From Streptomyces piniterrae (GTDB lineage: Bacteria > Actinomycetota > Actinomycetes > Streptomycetales > Streptomycetaceae), in the NCBI RefSeq assembly GCF_005048155.1, contig NZ_SUMB01000006.1, positions 364,411 to 428,410 of the forward strand: a stretch of 64,000 bases of DNA. The letters are read 5' to 3'. Within the stretch, counting starts at the first letter, position 1; each line of letters starts with the position of its first letter. This document shows, in pieces, positions 7,652 to 16,574 of this stretch. The notes beneath the pieces were generated by a model that saw nothing but the letters and a program-made list of their open reading frames with translations, searched no databases and had not been told where the DNA came from. The position numbers were made by a program, and so were the translations under genes.

Positions 7652-8401
7652 GTGGAACTCGGACTGCGCGGCAAGAAGCTGCTCGTCACCGGAGGCACCC
7701 GGGGCATCGGCCGGGGCATCGTCCTGGCCGCCGCCCGCGCCGGCGCCGATGTGCTCACCTGCTACCGCCAGGAGAGCGAGTACGTCGAGAGCCTGCGCCG
7801 TGAACTCAAGGAGGCCGGCGGCGACCACCACGTCATCCGCGCCGACATCGGCGAGATCGCCGAGGTGGACCGGCTCGTCGAGGAGGCCGGAAACCGCTAC
7901 GGGCGGCTCGACGGCGTCGTGAACAACGCCGGCACCATCACCCACATACCATTCGCCGAGCTGCCGGCCGACGAGTGGGCGCGGGTCATCGACACCAACC
8001 TCACCGCTTCGTACCGGGTCATCCAGCAGGCACTGCCGCTGCTCGGCCCCGGTGGCTCGGTCGTCAACATCGGCTCCCGCGGCGCCGCCGCCGGCATCCC
8101 GCTGCGCGCCCACTACACGGCCGCGAAGGCCGCGGTGATCGGCCTGACCCGCTCGCTGTCCAAGGAGCTGGGCGGCAAGGGCATCCGCGTCAACGTCGTC
8201 GCGCCCGGCGTCATCGAGACCGAGGCGTTCGCCGACATGCCGGCGGAGCGCGCCGAGGGCCTGCGTGCCACCTACTCGCAGAAGACCGCGCTCGCCCGCC
8301 TGGGCACCGTCGAGGAGCTGGCCGCACCGGTCCTCTTCCTGCTCAGCGATCTCTCCGCGTACGTCACCGGCGAGACGATCAATGTCGACGGAGGAATCTG
8401 A
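7652..8401 (+). CDS. SDR ketoreductase of the polyketide pathway
   Basis: A 249-aa short-chain dehydrogenase with the NADP-binding TGGTRGIG motif (residues 13-20), NNAGT, catalytic Ser in NIGSRG and HYTAAKAA (Tyr/Lys pair), and the C-terminal VTGETINVDGG. GTG start is preceded by AGGAGG (7639-7644). It resembles FabG-like ketoreductases of aromatic PKS clusters, which reduce one chain carbonyl. Spacing to the next gene is 1 nt, so it is co-translated with the ABM monooxygenases. The position reduced is not predictable. Confidence 0.88.
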   Translation: MELGLRGKKLLVTGGTRGIGRGIVLAAARAGADVLTCYRQESEYVESLRRELKEAGGDHHVIRADIGEIAEVDRLVEEAGNRYGRLDGVVNNAGTITHIPFAELPADEWARVIDTNLTASYRVIQQALPLLGPGGSVVNIGSRGAAAGIPLRAHYTAAKAAVIGLTRSLSKELGGKGIRVNVVAPGVIETEAFADMPAERAEGLRATYSQKTALARLGTVEELAAPVLFLLSDLSAYVTGETINVDGGI

Positions 8402-8402
8402 C

Positions 8403-8726
8403 GTGTCCCAACCGGTATTCAGAGTCATGCTGCGCATGCAGATAAAACCCGGCATGGGCGCTGAATTCGAGCGGGTGTGGAAGGAAGTCGGCGAGTCCGT
8501 CACCAGCCACCCGGCCAATATCGGCCAATGGCTCTCCCGCGGCGCCGAACAGGGCGAGGAGGACGTCTACTACATCGTGAGCGACTGGGTCGACGAGCCG
8601 CAGTTCCGCGCGTTCGAGACCAGCGACCGCCACCTCGCGCACCGCACCAGGCTCCACCCGTACCGCAGCGGCGGCTCCATGACGACCATGCACGTCGTCG
8701 CCGGCCTCGCCGGAGCGGCCGCGTGA
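8403..8726 (+). CDS. ABM-fold monooxygenase (first of a pair)
   Basis: A 107-aa protein of the antibiotic biosynthesis monooxygenase/dimeric alpha-beta barrel type. It begins VMLRMQIKPGMGAEFERVW, a characteristic first strand plus helix, and has YYIVSDWVDEPQFRAFETS in the second half. Small cofactor-free ABM enzymes oxidize anthrone-type rings to quinones (ActVA-Orf6, TcmH, PdmH/PdmI kinds). GTG at 8403 follows the ketoreductase stop by 1 nt; the last codons overlap the next gene by GTGA. Two ABM genes next to each other are usual for pentangular pathways. Confidence 0.75.
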   Translation: MSQPVFRVMLRMQIKPGMGAEFERVWKEVGESVTSHPANIGQWLSRGAEQGEEDVYYIVSDWVDEPQFRAFETSDRHLAHRTRLHPYRSGGSMTTMHVVAGLAGAAA

Positions 8727-9037
8727 CCGCCCCCGCCACCCCGTCCGTCGAGGTGGTGCTCTACCACCTCACCGACCGGGAGGCGGCCGTCGTGGCCGCG
8801 TACCACGAGGCCAGCCGCCGGATGGCCGGCACTCCCGGCCTCCTGGGCAACCAGCTGATGAACCAGGTGGGACGATCCGACAGCTATGTCGTGATCAGCC
8901 ACTGGGACAGCTGGGAGTCCTTCGAGAAGTGGGAGCGCGGCGCGGGGCACAAGGACCAGACCGCCCCGCTGCGCGAGTTCCGGGACACCGGGCGCGAGCA
9001 TCCCTTCGAGATCTACAAGGTCCTCGCGAGCTACTGA
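8723..9037 (+). CDS. ABM-fold monooxygenase (second of a pair)
   Basis: A 104-aa dimeric alpha/beta-barrel protein: VVLYHLTDREAAVVAAYHEAS, then LGNQLMNQV, YVVISHWDSWESFEKWE and a C-terminal strand FEIYKVL. The W-x-S-x-E-x-F/W pattern is characteristic of ABM-domain proteins. It starts with GTG overlapping the previous TGA and ends the 3689-9037 transcription block. Together with the preceding gene it probably performs quinone-forming or ring-hydroxylating steps without cofactor; which ring is unknown. Confidence 0.75.
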   Translation: MTAPATPSVEVVLYHLTDREAAVVAAYHEASRRMAGTPGLLGNQLMNQVGRSDSYVVISHWDSWESFEKWERGAGHKDQTAPLREFRDTGREHPFEIYKVLASY

Positions 9038-9159
9038 CCCGCGCACGGACGCCGCCTGCCGGGCCGAGCCCGCGACGGCCCGGCGGGCGGCCGCCCGCCG
9101 CTCCCGTACGGAATCCGGAAAGCCGAATTCCATGGCAGGAAGCCGAGATCGGAATTCCG

Positions 9160-9187
9160 CTCGAAGCGGGGTCGAAGAACGCTGGAC
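9160..9187 (-). promoter_or_regulatory. SARP-type activator site, copy 3, inverted
   Basis: Read on the minus strand this is GTCCAG-N5-TTCGAC-N5-TTCGAG (9187 down to 9160), again with exact 11-bp period. It lies in the 254-bp gap before the P450 gene, but faces away from it and toward genes that all run rightward. Either it binds activator without a classic promoter, or activation here works from the opposite orientation. Confidence 0.45.
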
Positions 9188-9291
9188 CCGGGTGGTAACT
9201 CCCCTTTCCCTGTGACTGAATGAGTTCCGAGAGAAATCTGATTTCGCGAACTGAACGATTGAATCCGCCCCGTCTTATGAGGGAGCCCCAC

Positions 9292-10545
9292 GTGGCCAGT
9301 GCCGCGCCGACGAGCAAGATACTCGAGCTGTTCGACTCCGATTTCATAAGCGACCCGCACCCCACGCTCGCGAAGCTGCGCGAGGAGTCGCCCGCCCACC
9401 TCGTGGCCACTCCCAACGGCCTCAAGACATGGCTGGTGACCCGCTACGAGGACGCCAAGGCGCTGCTGACCGACCCTCGGGTGAGCAAGGACATGCGCGT
9501 CGGCTACGGCCTGGTCCCGCAGAACTTCGCGGACCCCGAGAAGCAGGCGCACTTCCAGGCACAGCGCGGAACCCGCAAGCAGTTCGCCACCGAACTGAGC
9601 ACCACCATGCTGGACAGCGACCCGCCGGACCACACCCGCCTGCGCAAGCTCGTCGCCAAGGCGTTCACCATGCGTCAGGTCGAGGCACTCCGGCCGCGGA
9701 TCACCGAGCTGGTGACCGAACTCCTGGACGCCATCGAGGACCGGGACGAGGTGGACCTGATGGACGCCCTCAGCTTCCCGGTCCCCTTCACCGTGATCTG
9801 CTGGCTGCTCGGCGTGCCGCCGGAGGACCGCGACAAGTTCCGCCGCTGGTCCAACCTGCTCACCTCGGGCCAGGGCAGCGAGGAAGCCCTCGACGCCAGC
9901 CAGGACATGGTCGGCTACCTGCGGGCGCTCATCGCGGACAAGCGGGAGAACCCGGCCGACGACATGCTGACCGCGCTCATCGAGGCGACCGACGAGGGCG
10001 AGAAGCTCGACGAGATCGAACTGATCTCGATGGCCTTCCTGCTCCTCGTCGCCGGCCACGAGACCACCGTCAACCTGCTCAACACCGGCACCCTGGCGCT
10101 GCTGACCAACCCGGACCAGCGCGCGCTGCTGGCGGCCGACGCCGGCCTCTGGGACAGCGCCATCGACGAGTTCCTGCGCATCGACGCGCCCCTGGCCAAC
10201 GCCACCTGGCGGTTCACCCTGGAGCCGATCCGGCTGGGCGACGTACTGATCCCCAAGGGCGAGTTCATCACCATCTCGCTGAGCGCCGCGGGCCGCGACC
10301 CGAAGCGCTACACCGACCCGGACCGTGTCGACATCACCCGCAAGAACTCCGGACACCTGGCGTTCGGGCACGGCATCCACCACTGCATCGGCGCGCCCCT
10401 GGCCCGGCTCGAAGGCCGCATCGTGCTCGGCGAGTTGTTCCGCCGGTTCCCCCGGCTGAGCCTCGCCACGCCCAAGGACGAGCTGTCCTGGCGGCCGAGC
10501 TTCAACCTGCGCGGGCTCGCCTCCCTGCCGGTCCGGCTGCGCTGA
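9292..10545 (+). CDS. Cytochrome P450 hydroxylase
   Basis: A ~417-aa class I bacterial P450 (CYP105/107-like). The I-helix oxygen-binding AGHETT is at about residues 254-259, the ExxR-type segment at IDEFLRID, and the heme-ligand loop FGHGIHHCIGAPLAR with Cys365. GTG at 9292 has GAGGGAG (9279-9285) at good spacing; ATG 9277 and TTG/ATG further upstream are possible. It needs ferredoxin and reductase from elsewhere. It likely hydroxylates or cross-links the polycyclic aglycone. A 254-bp gap separates it from the PKS block, so it may head its own transcript. Confidence 0.92.
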   Translation: MASAAPTSKILELFDSDFISDPHPTLAKLREESPAHLVATPNGLKTWLVTRYEDAKALLTDPRVSKDMRVGYGLVPQNFADPEKQAHFQAQRGTRKQFATELSTTMLDSDPPDHTRLRKLVAKAFTMRQVEALRPRITELVTELLDAIEDRDEVDLMDALSFPVPFTVICWLLGVPPEDRDKFRRWSNLLTSGQGSEEALDASQDMVGYLRALIADKRENPADDMLTALIEATDEGEKLDEIELISMAFLLLVAGHETTVNLLNTGTLALLTNPDQRALLAADAGLWDSAIDEFLRIDAPLANATWRFTLEPIRLGDVLIPKGEFITISLSAAGRDPKRYTDPDRVDITRKNSGHLAFGHGIHHCIGAPLARLEGRIVLGELFRRFPRLSLATPKDELSWRPSFNLRGLASLPVRLR

Positions 10546-10565
10546 CCCGCGCGGCCACCCGCCCC

Positions 10566-10613
10566 TCCGCACAACCAGCCGTCCGCAACACCAGCCGACC
10601 GCAACACCCGTCG
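10566..10613 (+). repeat. Three tandem 16-bp repeats
   Basis: Between the P450 and the methyltransferase are three consecutive 16-bp units: TCCGCACAACCAGCCG, TCCGCAACACCAGCCG and ACCGCAACACCCGTCG. No stem structure is evident; it is probably a neutral spacer expansion. Confidence 0.7.
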
Positions 10614-10629
10614 CAGTAAGGAGACTTCC

Positions 10630-11445
10630 GTGAACCGTCCGTCCTGGGCACCGCCCGAGGTCGACATAGAAAAGCCGAGCATCGCCCGGGTCTACGACTA
10701 CTGGGTCGGCGGCACGCACAACTTCCCCGCCGACGTCGCGGTCGCCAAGTCCATCGCGGACAAGAACCCGCTGCTGCCCCGCACCCTGCGCTCCAACCGG
10801 GCCTTTCTGCGCCGCGCCGTGAGCGAGCTGACCACGCTGGGCATCGACCAGTTCCTCGACGTCGGCTCAGGCATACCGACCGAGGGCAACGTGCACGAGA
10901 TCGCCTTCGAGAACAACCCCGACAGCCGGGTGCTGTACGTGGACATCGACCCGGTCGCGGTGGCCCACGGCAAGGCCATCCTCGCCGGCAACACCCAGGC
11001 CGCGTCCCTCCTCGGCGACCTGCGCAAGCCCGGCGACATCTTCGCCGCGCAGGAGACCAGGGACCTGATCGACTTCTCGCGTCCGGTCGCACTGATCCTC
11101 GCCGCCGTCCTGCACTTCGTCAGCGACGCGGACGACCCGAAGGCCATGCTGCGGGAGTTCACCGACAAGCTCGCCCCGGGCAGCTATGTCGTCATCTCGC
11201 ACGCCGGCATGGAGAAGAAGCCGGCGCCCGAGGAGGTTCCGGCCTCCGCCTCGCAGACCTACCAGGAGAACGTCAGCGAGGTCTACTGGCGCGACATCAA
11301 CGAGGTCACCGCACTGTTCGAGGGCCTTGAGCTCATCGAGCCCGGCGTGGTCCCGGTTCCGCTGTGGCGCATCGGCCCGGAGGGCGACCCCGAGGGCTTC
11401 GGCGCCGAGGCACACGCGCTGGCCGGTGTGGCGAAAAAGGTCTGA
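10630..11445 (+). CDS. SAM-dependent methyltransferase, DUF574/Methyltransf_19 family
   Basis: A 271-aa protein of the actinobacterial DUF574 family (S-adenosylmethionine methyltransferase fold). The family-specific opening is present: PSIARVYDYWVGGTHNFPAD (about residues 15-34), then LDVGSGIPT as the SAM-binding glycine loop, VLYVDIDPVAV as the acidic strand end, and LLGDLRKPGDI. GTG start follows AAGGAG (10618-10623). Members are widespread orphans in Streptomyces and few have known substrates. Inside this operon it may methylate the aglycone, but the family is also common outside clusters. Confidence 0.85.
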   Translation: MNRPSWAPPEVDIEKPSIARVYDYWVGGTHNFPADVAVAKSIADKNPLLPRTLRSNRAFLRRAVSELTTLGIDQFLDVGSGIPTEGNVHEIAFENNPDSRVLYVDIDPVAVAHGKAILAGNTQAASLLGDLRKPGDIFAAQETRDLIDFSRPVALILAAVLHFVSDADDPKAMLREFTDKLAPGSYVVISHAGMEKKPAPEEVPASASQTYQENVSEVYWRDINEVTALFEGLELIEPGVVPVPLWRIGPEGDPEGFGAEAHALAGVAKKV

Positions 11446-11499
11446 GCCGCCGGGCGTCCGCACCACCGAACCGACGATCTGGCGGGAATGGAGCAACTG

Positions 11500-12276
11500 A
11501 TGAAGACCGATCTGCACAACAAAGTAGTGCTGGTGACGGGGGCTTCCTCGGGCATCGGACGGGCCACGGCCCTCGCCTACGGCGCGGACGGCGCGCGCGT
11601 GGCGATCACCTACCACAACAACAAGGAAGGCGCGGAGGAGACCGCCCGGCTCGCCCGGGAGGCCGGCGCCGCCGACACCCTGACGGTCCGTTACGACCTC
11701 AACGACGAGACCGTCATCCGGGACTCGGTCAAGACCGTCGCCGACACCTGGGGCGGAATCGACGTCCTGGTCAGCAACGCCGTGGTGTGGTCCGAGGGCA
11801 TCCCGCGCCCCGGCCGGGTGATGCCCGCCTTCGAGGACGCCGACCCGAAGCTGTGGCAGGAGGTGCTGCGCAGCACCGTCGACGCGACCTTCCACACGAT
11901 CGCCGCCGCGCTGCCGGCCATGCGCGGCCGCGAGTGGGGCCGCATCGTCATGGTGTCCTCCGGCCTCGCGGACTACGGCATGGTCGGAGGCGCTGCCTAC
12001 GGTGCCTCCAAGGCCGGCCTGCTGGGCATCGCGCGAAGCCTCACCTGGGAGCTCGCCTCGGAGAACATCCTGGTCAACGTGGTCGCCCCGGGCCAGACCA
12101 TGACCGAGAACGTGCGCCGGATCGCCCCGGCGGCGGCGCTGGAGGCCAAGGCGAAGACCCTCCCGTCGGGCCGGCTCTCGGTGCCCGAGGACGTGGCCAA
12201 CACGATCGTGTTCCTCGGCTCCCGCGCCAACGGCAACATCAACGGCCAGACCATCCGGGTCACCGGCGGAGCCTGA
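11500..12276 (+). CDS. SDR family oxidoreductase
   Basis: A 258-aa short-chain dehydrogenase/reductase: VLVTGASSGIGRAT nucleotide-binding loop near the N-terminus, SNAVV in place of NNAG, MVSSGL catalytic Ser and YGASKAG Tyr/Lys motif. ATG 11500 is chosen (GGAG 8 nt upstream); ATG 11488 is an in-frame alternative. Unlike the ketoreductase at 7652 it lacks a canonical NNAG, suggesting a tailoring ketoreductase or dehydrogenase acting on a released intermediate. Embedded between the methyltransferase and the second P450, all in one direction. Confidence 0.85.
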   Translation: MKTDLHNKVVLVTGASSGIGRATALAYGADGARVAITYHNNKEGAEETARLAREAGAADTLTVRYDLNDETVIRDSVKTVADTWGGIDVLVSNAVVWSEGIPRPGRVMPAFEDADPKLWQEVLRSTVDATFHTIAAALPAMRGREWGRIVMVSSGLADYGMVGGAAYGASKAGLLGIARSLTWELASENILVNVVAPGQTMTENVRRIAPAAALEAKAKTLPSGRLSVPEDVANTIVFLGSRANGNINGQTIRVTGGA

Positions 12277-12384
12277 CACCCGCCGCGGCCCACCGCCGCC
12301 GCGTCCGGGGACGGGCGCGGCGGCCCGGCTGCGCCCCCGGTTTCCCGGCCGGTGACCTCGACCATCAGAAACGAAGAGACTCCG

Positions 12385-13572
12385 ATGACCGAAGAAACAC
12401 CGAAGTTCACCTTTCCCTTCCACCGGGACTACCCGACGCGCTGCCCGGTCGACTTCGCCGCGCTGCGCGAGGAGCGCGTGGCCGAGCTGACGATGCCCAG
12501 CGGCTCGCCCGGCTACATGGTCGGCCGTTACGAGGACGTCCGCCGGGTTCTGCTCGACCCCCGTTGCAGCGCCGATCTGCACCGCCCCGGCGTACCGCTG
12601 ATGACCAACTGGCCGCCGCTGGAGAGCCTCAACTTCACCGACCCACCGCAGCACACCCGACTGCGGCGGCTGGTCGCGAAGGCGTTCACCCCCGAGCTGG
12701 TGGAGAGCTTCCGCCCGCGCATCCACCAGCTCACCAACGAACTCCTCGACGAGATGGAGCAGGGCGGCGACTCGGCCGACATCGTCGAGGCGTACGCGCA
12801 TCCGCTGCCGATCAACATGATCTGCGACCTGCTGGGCGTACCGCGCGGCGACCGGTCCCAGTTCCGCAAGTGGTCCGAGGCGTTTCTCGTCCTGGAGAAC
12901 AATCCGGTCGACGAGATCCAGGCCGCCGCCGGGGAACTCCGCGAGTACCTCGGTTCCCTCGTCGCCGACAAGCGGCGGGCCCCCGGCGACGACGTCCTCA
13001 GCGCGCTGGTCGCGGCGCGGGACGTCGACGACCAGCTCAGCGAGGGCGAGCTGGTGTCCACCGCCACCCAGCTGCTCATGGCCGGCCACGAGACGACGTT
13101 CCTGCAGATCGGGCTGTGTGTCGCCACGCTGCTGCTGCACCCGGAGCAGCTCGCCGACCTGCGCGAGCACCCGGAGCTGATGCCCAACGCGGTCGAGGAG
13201 CTCATGCGCTACCAGGGTCCGGGCGACGGCGCCGCCTACCGGATCCTGCTGGAGGACATGACCTTCGGGGACACCACCATCCCCGCGGGCAGCGGAGTCC
13301 TCGCCGCGATCAGCGCCGCCAACCGGGACGAGGAGCGCTTCCCGGACGCCGGACGGCTCGACATCCGCCGCGAGGACCCCCGCCACCTCACCCTCGGCCA
13401 CGGCATCCACCACTGCCTGGGCGCCCCGCTGGTCCGCATGGAGATGCAGATCGCCCTGACCAACCTGTTCGACCGGTTCCCCACGCTGAAGCTCGCGTGC
13501 ACCGAGGACGAACTCGAATGGATGCCCGGACGGCTGCTCAGCGGCTTCCGCACCGTCCCCGTCACCTGGTGA
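12385..13572 (+). CDS. Cytochrome P450 hydroxylase
   Basis: A 395-aa P450 with AGHETT (about 233-238), a VEELMRYQG ExxR-type segment and the heme loop LGHGIHHCLGAPLVR carrying Cys344. The retained Cys shows it is a working P450 and not one of the Cys-less P450-like glycosyltransferase activators. ATG 12385 is chosen over GTG 12352 because the protein then begins MTEETPKFTFPF as in related CYP105/107 enzymes. The likely job is oxidation of the polycyclic core. Confidence 0.92.
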   Translation: MTEETPKFTFPFHRDYPTRCPVDFAALREERVAELTMPSGSPGYMVGRYEDVRRVLLDPRCSADLHRPGVPLMTNWPPLESLNFTDPPQHTRLRRLVAKAFTPELVESFRPRIHQLTNELLDEMEQGGDSADIVEAYAHPLPINMICDLLGVPRGDRSQFRKWSEAFLVLENNPVDEIQAAAGELREYLGSLVADKRRAPGDDVLSALVAARDVDDQLSEGELVSTATQLLMAGHETTFLQIGLCVATLLLHPEQLADLREHPELMPNAVEELMRYQGPGDGAAYRILLEDMTFGDTTIPAGSGVLAAISAANRDEERFPDAGRLDIRREDPRHLTLGHGIHHCLGAPLVRMEMQIALTNLFDRFPTLKLACTEDELEWMPGRLLSGFRTVPVTW

Positions 13573-13601
13573 CCGCCAACCCCGATTCCCGTGGAGGAAC
13601 C

Positions 13602-14582
13602 ATGCGCGTCGTCCGCTACTACGAGCACGGCGACCCGAACGTGCTGCGCCTCGAGGAGGCGCCCAAGCCGGAGCCCAAGCCCGGCGAGGTGCTGATCCGC
13701 GCCGAGGCGATCGGCGTCAACTTCGCCGACGTCCAGAAGCGCCAGGGCCTGCCGATCGGCGGCCCCGCCACCCTGCCCGCCGCGCCCGCCGGTGACGTGG
13801 CCGGCGTCGTCGAGGCGGTCGGCGCGGGCGTGACCCACGTGTCCGAGGGTGACCGCGTCGTCGCCCCGGTGCGCTACGGCGCCTACGCGGAGTACGCGAC
13901 CGCCTACGCGGCCACGGTGTTCCCGATCCCCGGGGCCATCGACGCCGCGCAGGCCACCGCGCTGCCGAGCCCCGGTGAGACCGCCTACCACGTGCTCACG
14001 ACGGTGGGACGGCTCAAGGCCGGCGAGACCGTCCTGATCAACGCGGCCTCCGGCGGCATCGGCCACCTGCTGGTGCAGCTCGCCCGTGCCCGCGGCGCGG
14101 GCCGCATCATCGGCACGGTCGGTTCGCCCGCCAAGCTCGATTTCATCCGCTCCATCGGCGCCGACGTCGCGGTGTGCTACGGGCACGAGGACTGGGTGGA
14201 CGAGGTCCGCGCGGCGACCGGCGACAAGGGTGCCGACCTCGTGCTGGAGACCGTCGGGAACGAGGTCCTGGCCCAGAGCATCCGGCTGGCCGCCCGCTTC
14301 GGCCGCATCGTCTGCTACGGCGGCGCGTCCGGCGAGCGTCCGCCGGCCATCTCGCCCTGGGACTTCATCGACATGAAGTCGCTGCACGGCTTCAACCTCT
14401 ACGCGCTCTTCCAGGACCGTCCCGAGGTGATCGCCGAGGGCCGCAGGGAACTGCTCGGGTATGTGGAGTCGGGCCAGGTCACGCCCGTAGTGCACAGCCG
14501 CCTTCCGCTCGAAGAGGCGGTCAAGGCACACGAGTTGATGGAGGCTCGGCTGCACACCGGGAAGGTCGTGCTGGTTCCCTGA
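13602..14582 (+). CDS. Zinc-independent MDR oxidoreductase (quinone reductase-like)
   Basis: A 326-aa medium-chain dehydrogenase/reductase: N-terminal GroES-like domain (GEVLIRAEAIGVNFADVQKRQG), then a Rossmann domain with NAASGGIGHLLVQLA (about 146-160). No structural zinc Cys cluster is seen, placing it with NADPH:quinone or enoyl reductases (Qor type). The ribosome site GGAGG lies just before ATG 13602. It closes the run of oxidative genes and may reduce a quinone or enone in the pathway, analogous to ActVI-ORF2-type reductases. Confidence 0.85.
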   Translation: MRVVRYYEHGDPNVLRLEEAPKPEPKPGEVLIRAEAIGVNFADVQKRQGLPIGGPATLPAAPAGDVAGVVEAVGAGVTHVSEGDRVVAPVRYGAYAEYATAYAATVFPIPGAIDAAQATALPSPGETAYHVLTTVGRLKAGETVLINAASGGIGHLLVQLARARGAGRIIGTVGSPAKLDFIRSIGADVAVCYGHEDWVDEVRAATGDKGADLVLETVGNEVLAQSIRLAARFGRIVCYGGASGERPPAISPWDFIDMKSLHGFNLYALFQDRPEVIAEGRRELLGYVESGQVTPVVHSRLPLEEAVKAHELMEARLHTGKVVLVP

Positions 14583-14619
14583 CCGCCCGGCGGTCGGGCC
14601 CGGATCGACCCGAACATGC

Positions 14620-14896
14620 TTGCACCGTTCCTGGATCTTCCGCTAAGGTGCTGGGTATCTGTAATCGACACAGAGGAGTGGCGAGAGCAAAACGAACACC
14701 GAAGAACCGTGATCAGCATCGAGCTGACGACTGATCAACGGTTGAGAGGGCCGAAAGGCCGGAGTCGGACAGGATCCGACCACCCCATCTCCGCTGCTGG
14801 TGACAGGCAGCGTTCTTCATCGATTTCGTTCTGCGTACTCCCACTGTGGGCGATGCCCCGTATCACGGCACCGCTCCTCGATTACAAGGATTCCTC
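14620..14896 (+). promoter_or_regulatory. Promoter and ~240-nt structured leader of the exporter gene
   Basis: TTGCAC (14620-14625) and TAAGGT (14644-14649) are an 18-bp spaced -35/-10 pair. The transcript would carry a leader of about 240 nt to the MFS start. The leader holds three successive inverted repeats: TGATCAG/CTGATCA (14710-14716/14731-14737), GGCC-GAAA-GGCC (14749-14760) and GTCGGA/TCCGAC (14764-14769/14775-14780). A structured leader before a resistance exporter suggests attenuation or an RNA-based control, which is inference. No conserved gene is seen in this stretch. Confidence 0.5.
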
Positions 14897-16501
14897 ATGG
14901 CTTCCCGCTCATCCGAGCCTGCCGTCGACGCTCCTTCCGCACCGGCTCCGTCGACCAAGACCAACGCGGTGGTCCTCACCCTCATGGTGGCGGTCTTCCT
15001 CTCCCTGCTCGACTCCCAGATCGTCGCCACCGCACTGCCCCGCGTCGTGAGTGACCTGGGCGGACTCGACCAGTTCGCCTGGGTCACCACCGGCTATCTC
15101 ATCGGCGGCAGCGCCGCCGTCCCCGTGTACGGCAAACTCGGAGACCTCTTCGGACGCAAGCGCGTCTTCATGGCCTCCATCATCGTGTTCCTCGCCGGAT
15201 CGGCGCTCTGCGGCATCGCCCAGACGATGCCTCAGCTCATCGCCTTCCGCGTCATCCAAGGCATCGGCAGCGGCGGCGTGTTCATCTGCGTCCTCGCCCT
15301 CATCGGCGAGATGTTCTCGCCACGTGAAGGCGCCCGCTACTACGGCTGGTTCTCCGTCACCTTCGGCGCCGCCTCGCTCGCCGGCCCCACCCTCGGCGGC
15401 ATCCTCACCGAACTCGCCAGCTGGCGCTGGGTGTTCTTCGTCAACCTGCCGGTCGGCGCCGTGGTCCTGGTCGTCGTCTCCTCGCTGCTGCGCCTGCCCG
15501 TCCAGTCCAAGAAGGCCCACATCGACTACGCCGGCGTCGTCCTGCTCGTCGTCGCGATCGTCGGCCTGAACCTGCTCACCGGCTGGGCCGGCGTCAAGTA
15601 CGCCTGGAGCTCGCCGGTCATCCTCGGCCTCGCCGCCGGATCCGTCCTCGCGGTAGTGCTGTTCATCCTCTCGCAGCGCCGCGCGGTGGACCCCGTCGTG
15701 CCGCTCCGGCTCTTCGCCAACCAGACCTTCAGCATCGTCGTCGTCCTCGGCTTCATCGCCGGATTCGTCGGCCTGGGCCTGATCAACTACCTGGTCCTGT
15801 GGCTCCAGACGGTCCTCGGTCTCGACGTCCAGAAGTCCGGCTACATCCTCACCGCGATGATGCTCGGCGTCGTACTGACCTCCTGGATCAGCGCCAAGGT
15901 CATCGGGCACACCGGCTCCTACCGCTGGTTCCCGGTGCTCAGCATGGCCGTGTTCGCCGTCGCCGCCGTGCTGTTCTCCACCGCGGGACCCGAGACCGGT
16001 GTCGCCCTCGCGATCGGCTACGTCCTGCTCTTCGGGATCGCCGGCGGCCTCAACTCCCAGGCCCTGAGCCTGGCCGCCCGCAACACCGCGAGCATGCAGG
16101 ACATCGGCGCCGTGCAGGGCACCGCCACCCTCATGCGGCAGCTCGGCACCGGCCTCGGTGTCTCGTTCTTCGCCGCCCTGATGACCGCGCGCCTGGGCAC
16201 CCGGCTCCAGGAACGCCTCAGCGGCGAATCCGGCGTCCACATCGACAAGGACGGCTCGCTGTCGCCCGAGGTGCTCGGCCGCCTCTCCGACTCCGTCCGC
16301 CTCGAACTCGCCGACATCTACGCGGACTCGCTCCGCCCCATCTTCTACGCGGTGATCCCGATCGTCCTCGTCGGACTGGTCGCCGCGCTCTTCCTCAAGG
16401 ACATCAAGCTCGCCGGCGGCCACGGCCACGGCGGCGCCGGATCCGAACAGGCCGGCGACGACGCCACGGCCGACTCCTCCGCCGCCCGCGGCGAATCCTG
16501 A
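14897..16501 (+). CDS. MFS drug exporter, DHA2 (14-TM, EmrB/QacA) family
   Basis: A 534-aa membrane transporter. The first helix carries LLDSQIVATALPRVVSDLGG (variant of DHA2 motif D1), GKLGDLFGRKR is motif A in loop 2-3, and a GAASLAGPTLGG motif C follows in helix 5. About 14 hydrophobic segments are spread over the length; the C-terminal tail is His/Gly and acidic. AAGGA precedes the ATG. Located between core PKS/oxidative genes and the sugar genes, it most likely exports the product and gives self-resistance, driven by the proton gradient. Confidence 0.92.
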   Translation: MASRSSEPAVDAPSAPAPSTKTNAVVLTLMVAVFLSLLDSQIVATALPRVVSDLGGLDQFAWVTTGYLIGGSAAVPVYGKLGDLFGRKRVFMASIIVFLAGSALCGIAQTMPQLIAFRVIQGIGSGGVFICVLALIGEMFSPREGARYYGWFSVTFGAASLAGPTLGGILTELASWRWVFFVNLPVGAVVLVVVSSLLRLPVQSKKAHIDYAGVVLLVVAIVGLNLLTGWAGVKYAWSSPVILGLAAGSVLAVVLFILSQRRAVDPVVPLRLFANQTFSIVVVLGFIAGFVGLGLINYLVLWLQTVLGLDVQKSGYILTAMMLGVVLTSWISAKVIGHTGSYRWFPVLSMAVFAVAAVLFSTAGPETGVALAIGYVLLFGIAGGLNSQALSLAARNTASMQDIGAVQGTATLMRQLGTGLGVSFFAALMTARLGTRLQERLSGESGVHIDKDGSLSPEVLGRLSDSVRLELADIYADSLRPIFYAVIPIVLVGLVAALFLKDIKLAGGHGHGGAGSEQAGDDATADSSAARGES

Positions 16502-16574
16502 CTCTCCCACTCACTTCACGAGTGGCTTCCCCGCACGGCGTCCGCCGTGTCGCACATCCCAAGGAGATACACGC

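Noticed and set aside
12385..13572. Second P450 as a Cys-less glycosyltransferase activator
   Set aside because: The heme loop keeps its Cys (GIHHCLGAP), so it should be a catalytic P450.
14616..15050. 144-aa ORF through the exporter leader
   Set aside because: Composition is unlike a protein, it overlaps the exporter in another frame, and the inverted repeats suggest an untranslated leader.
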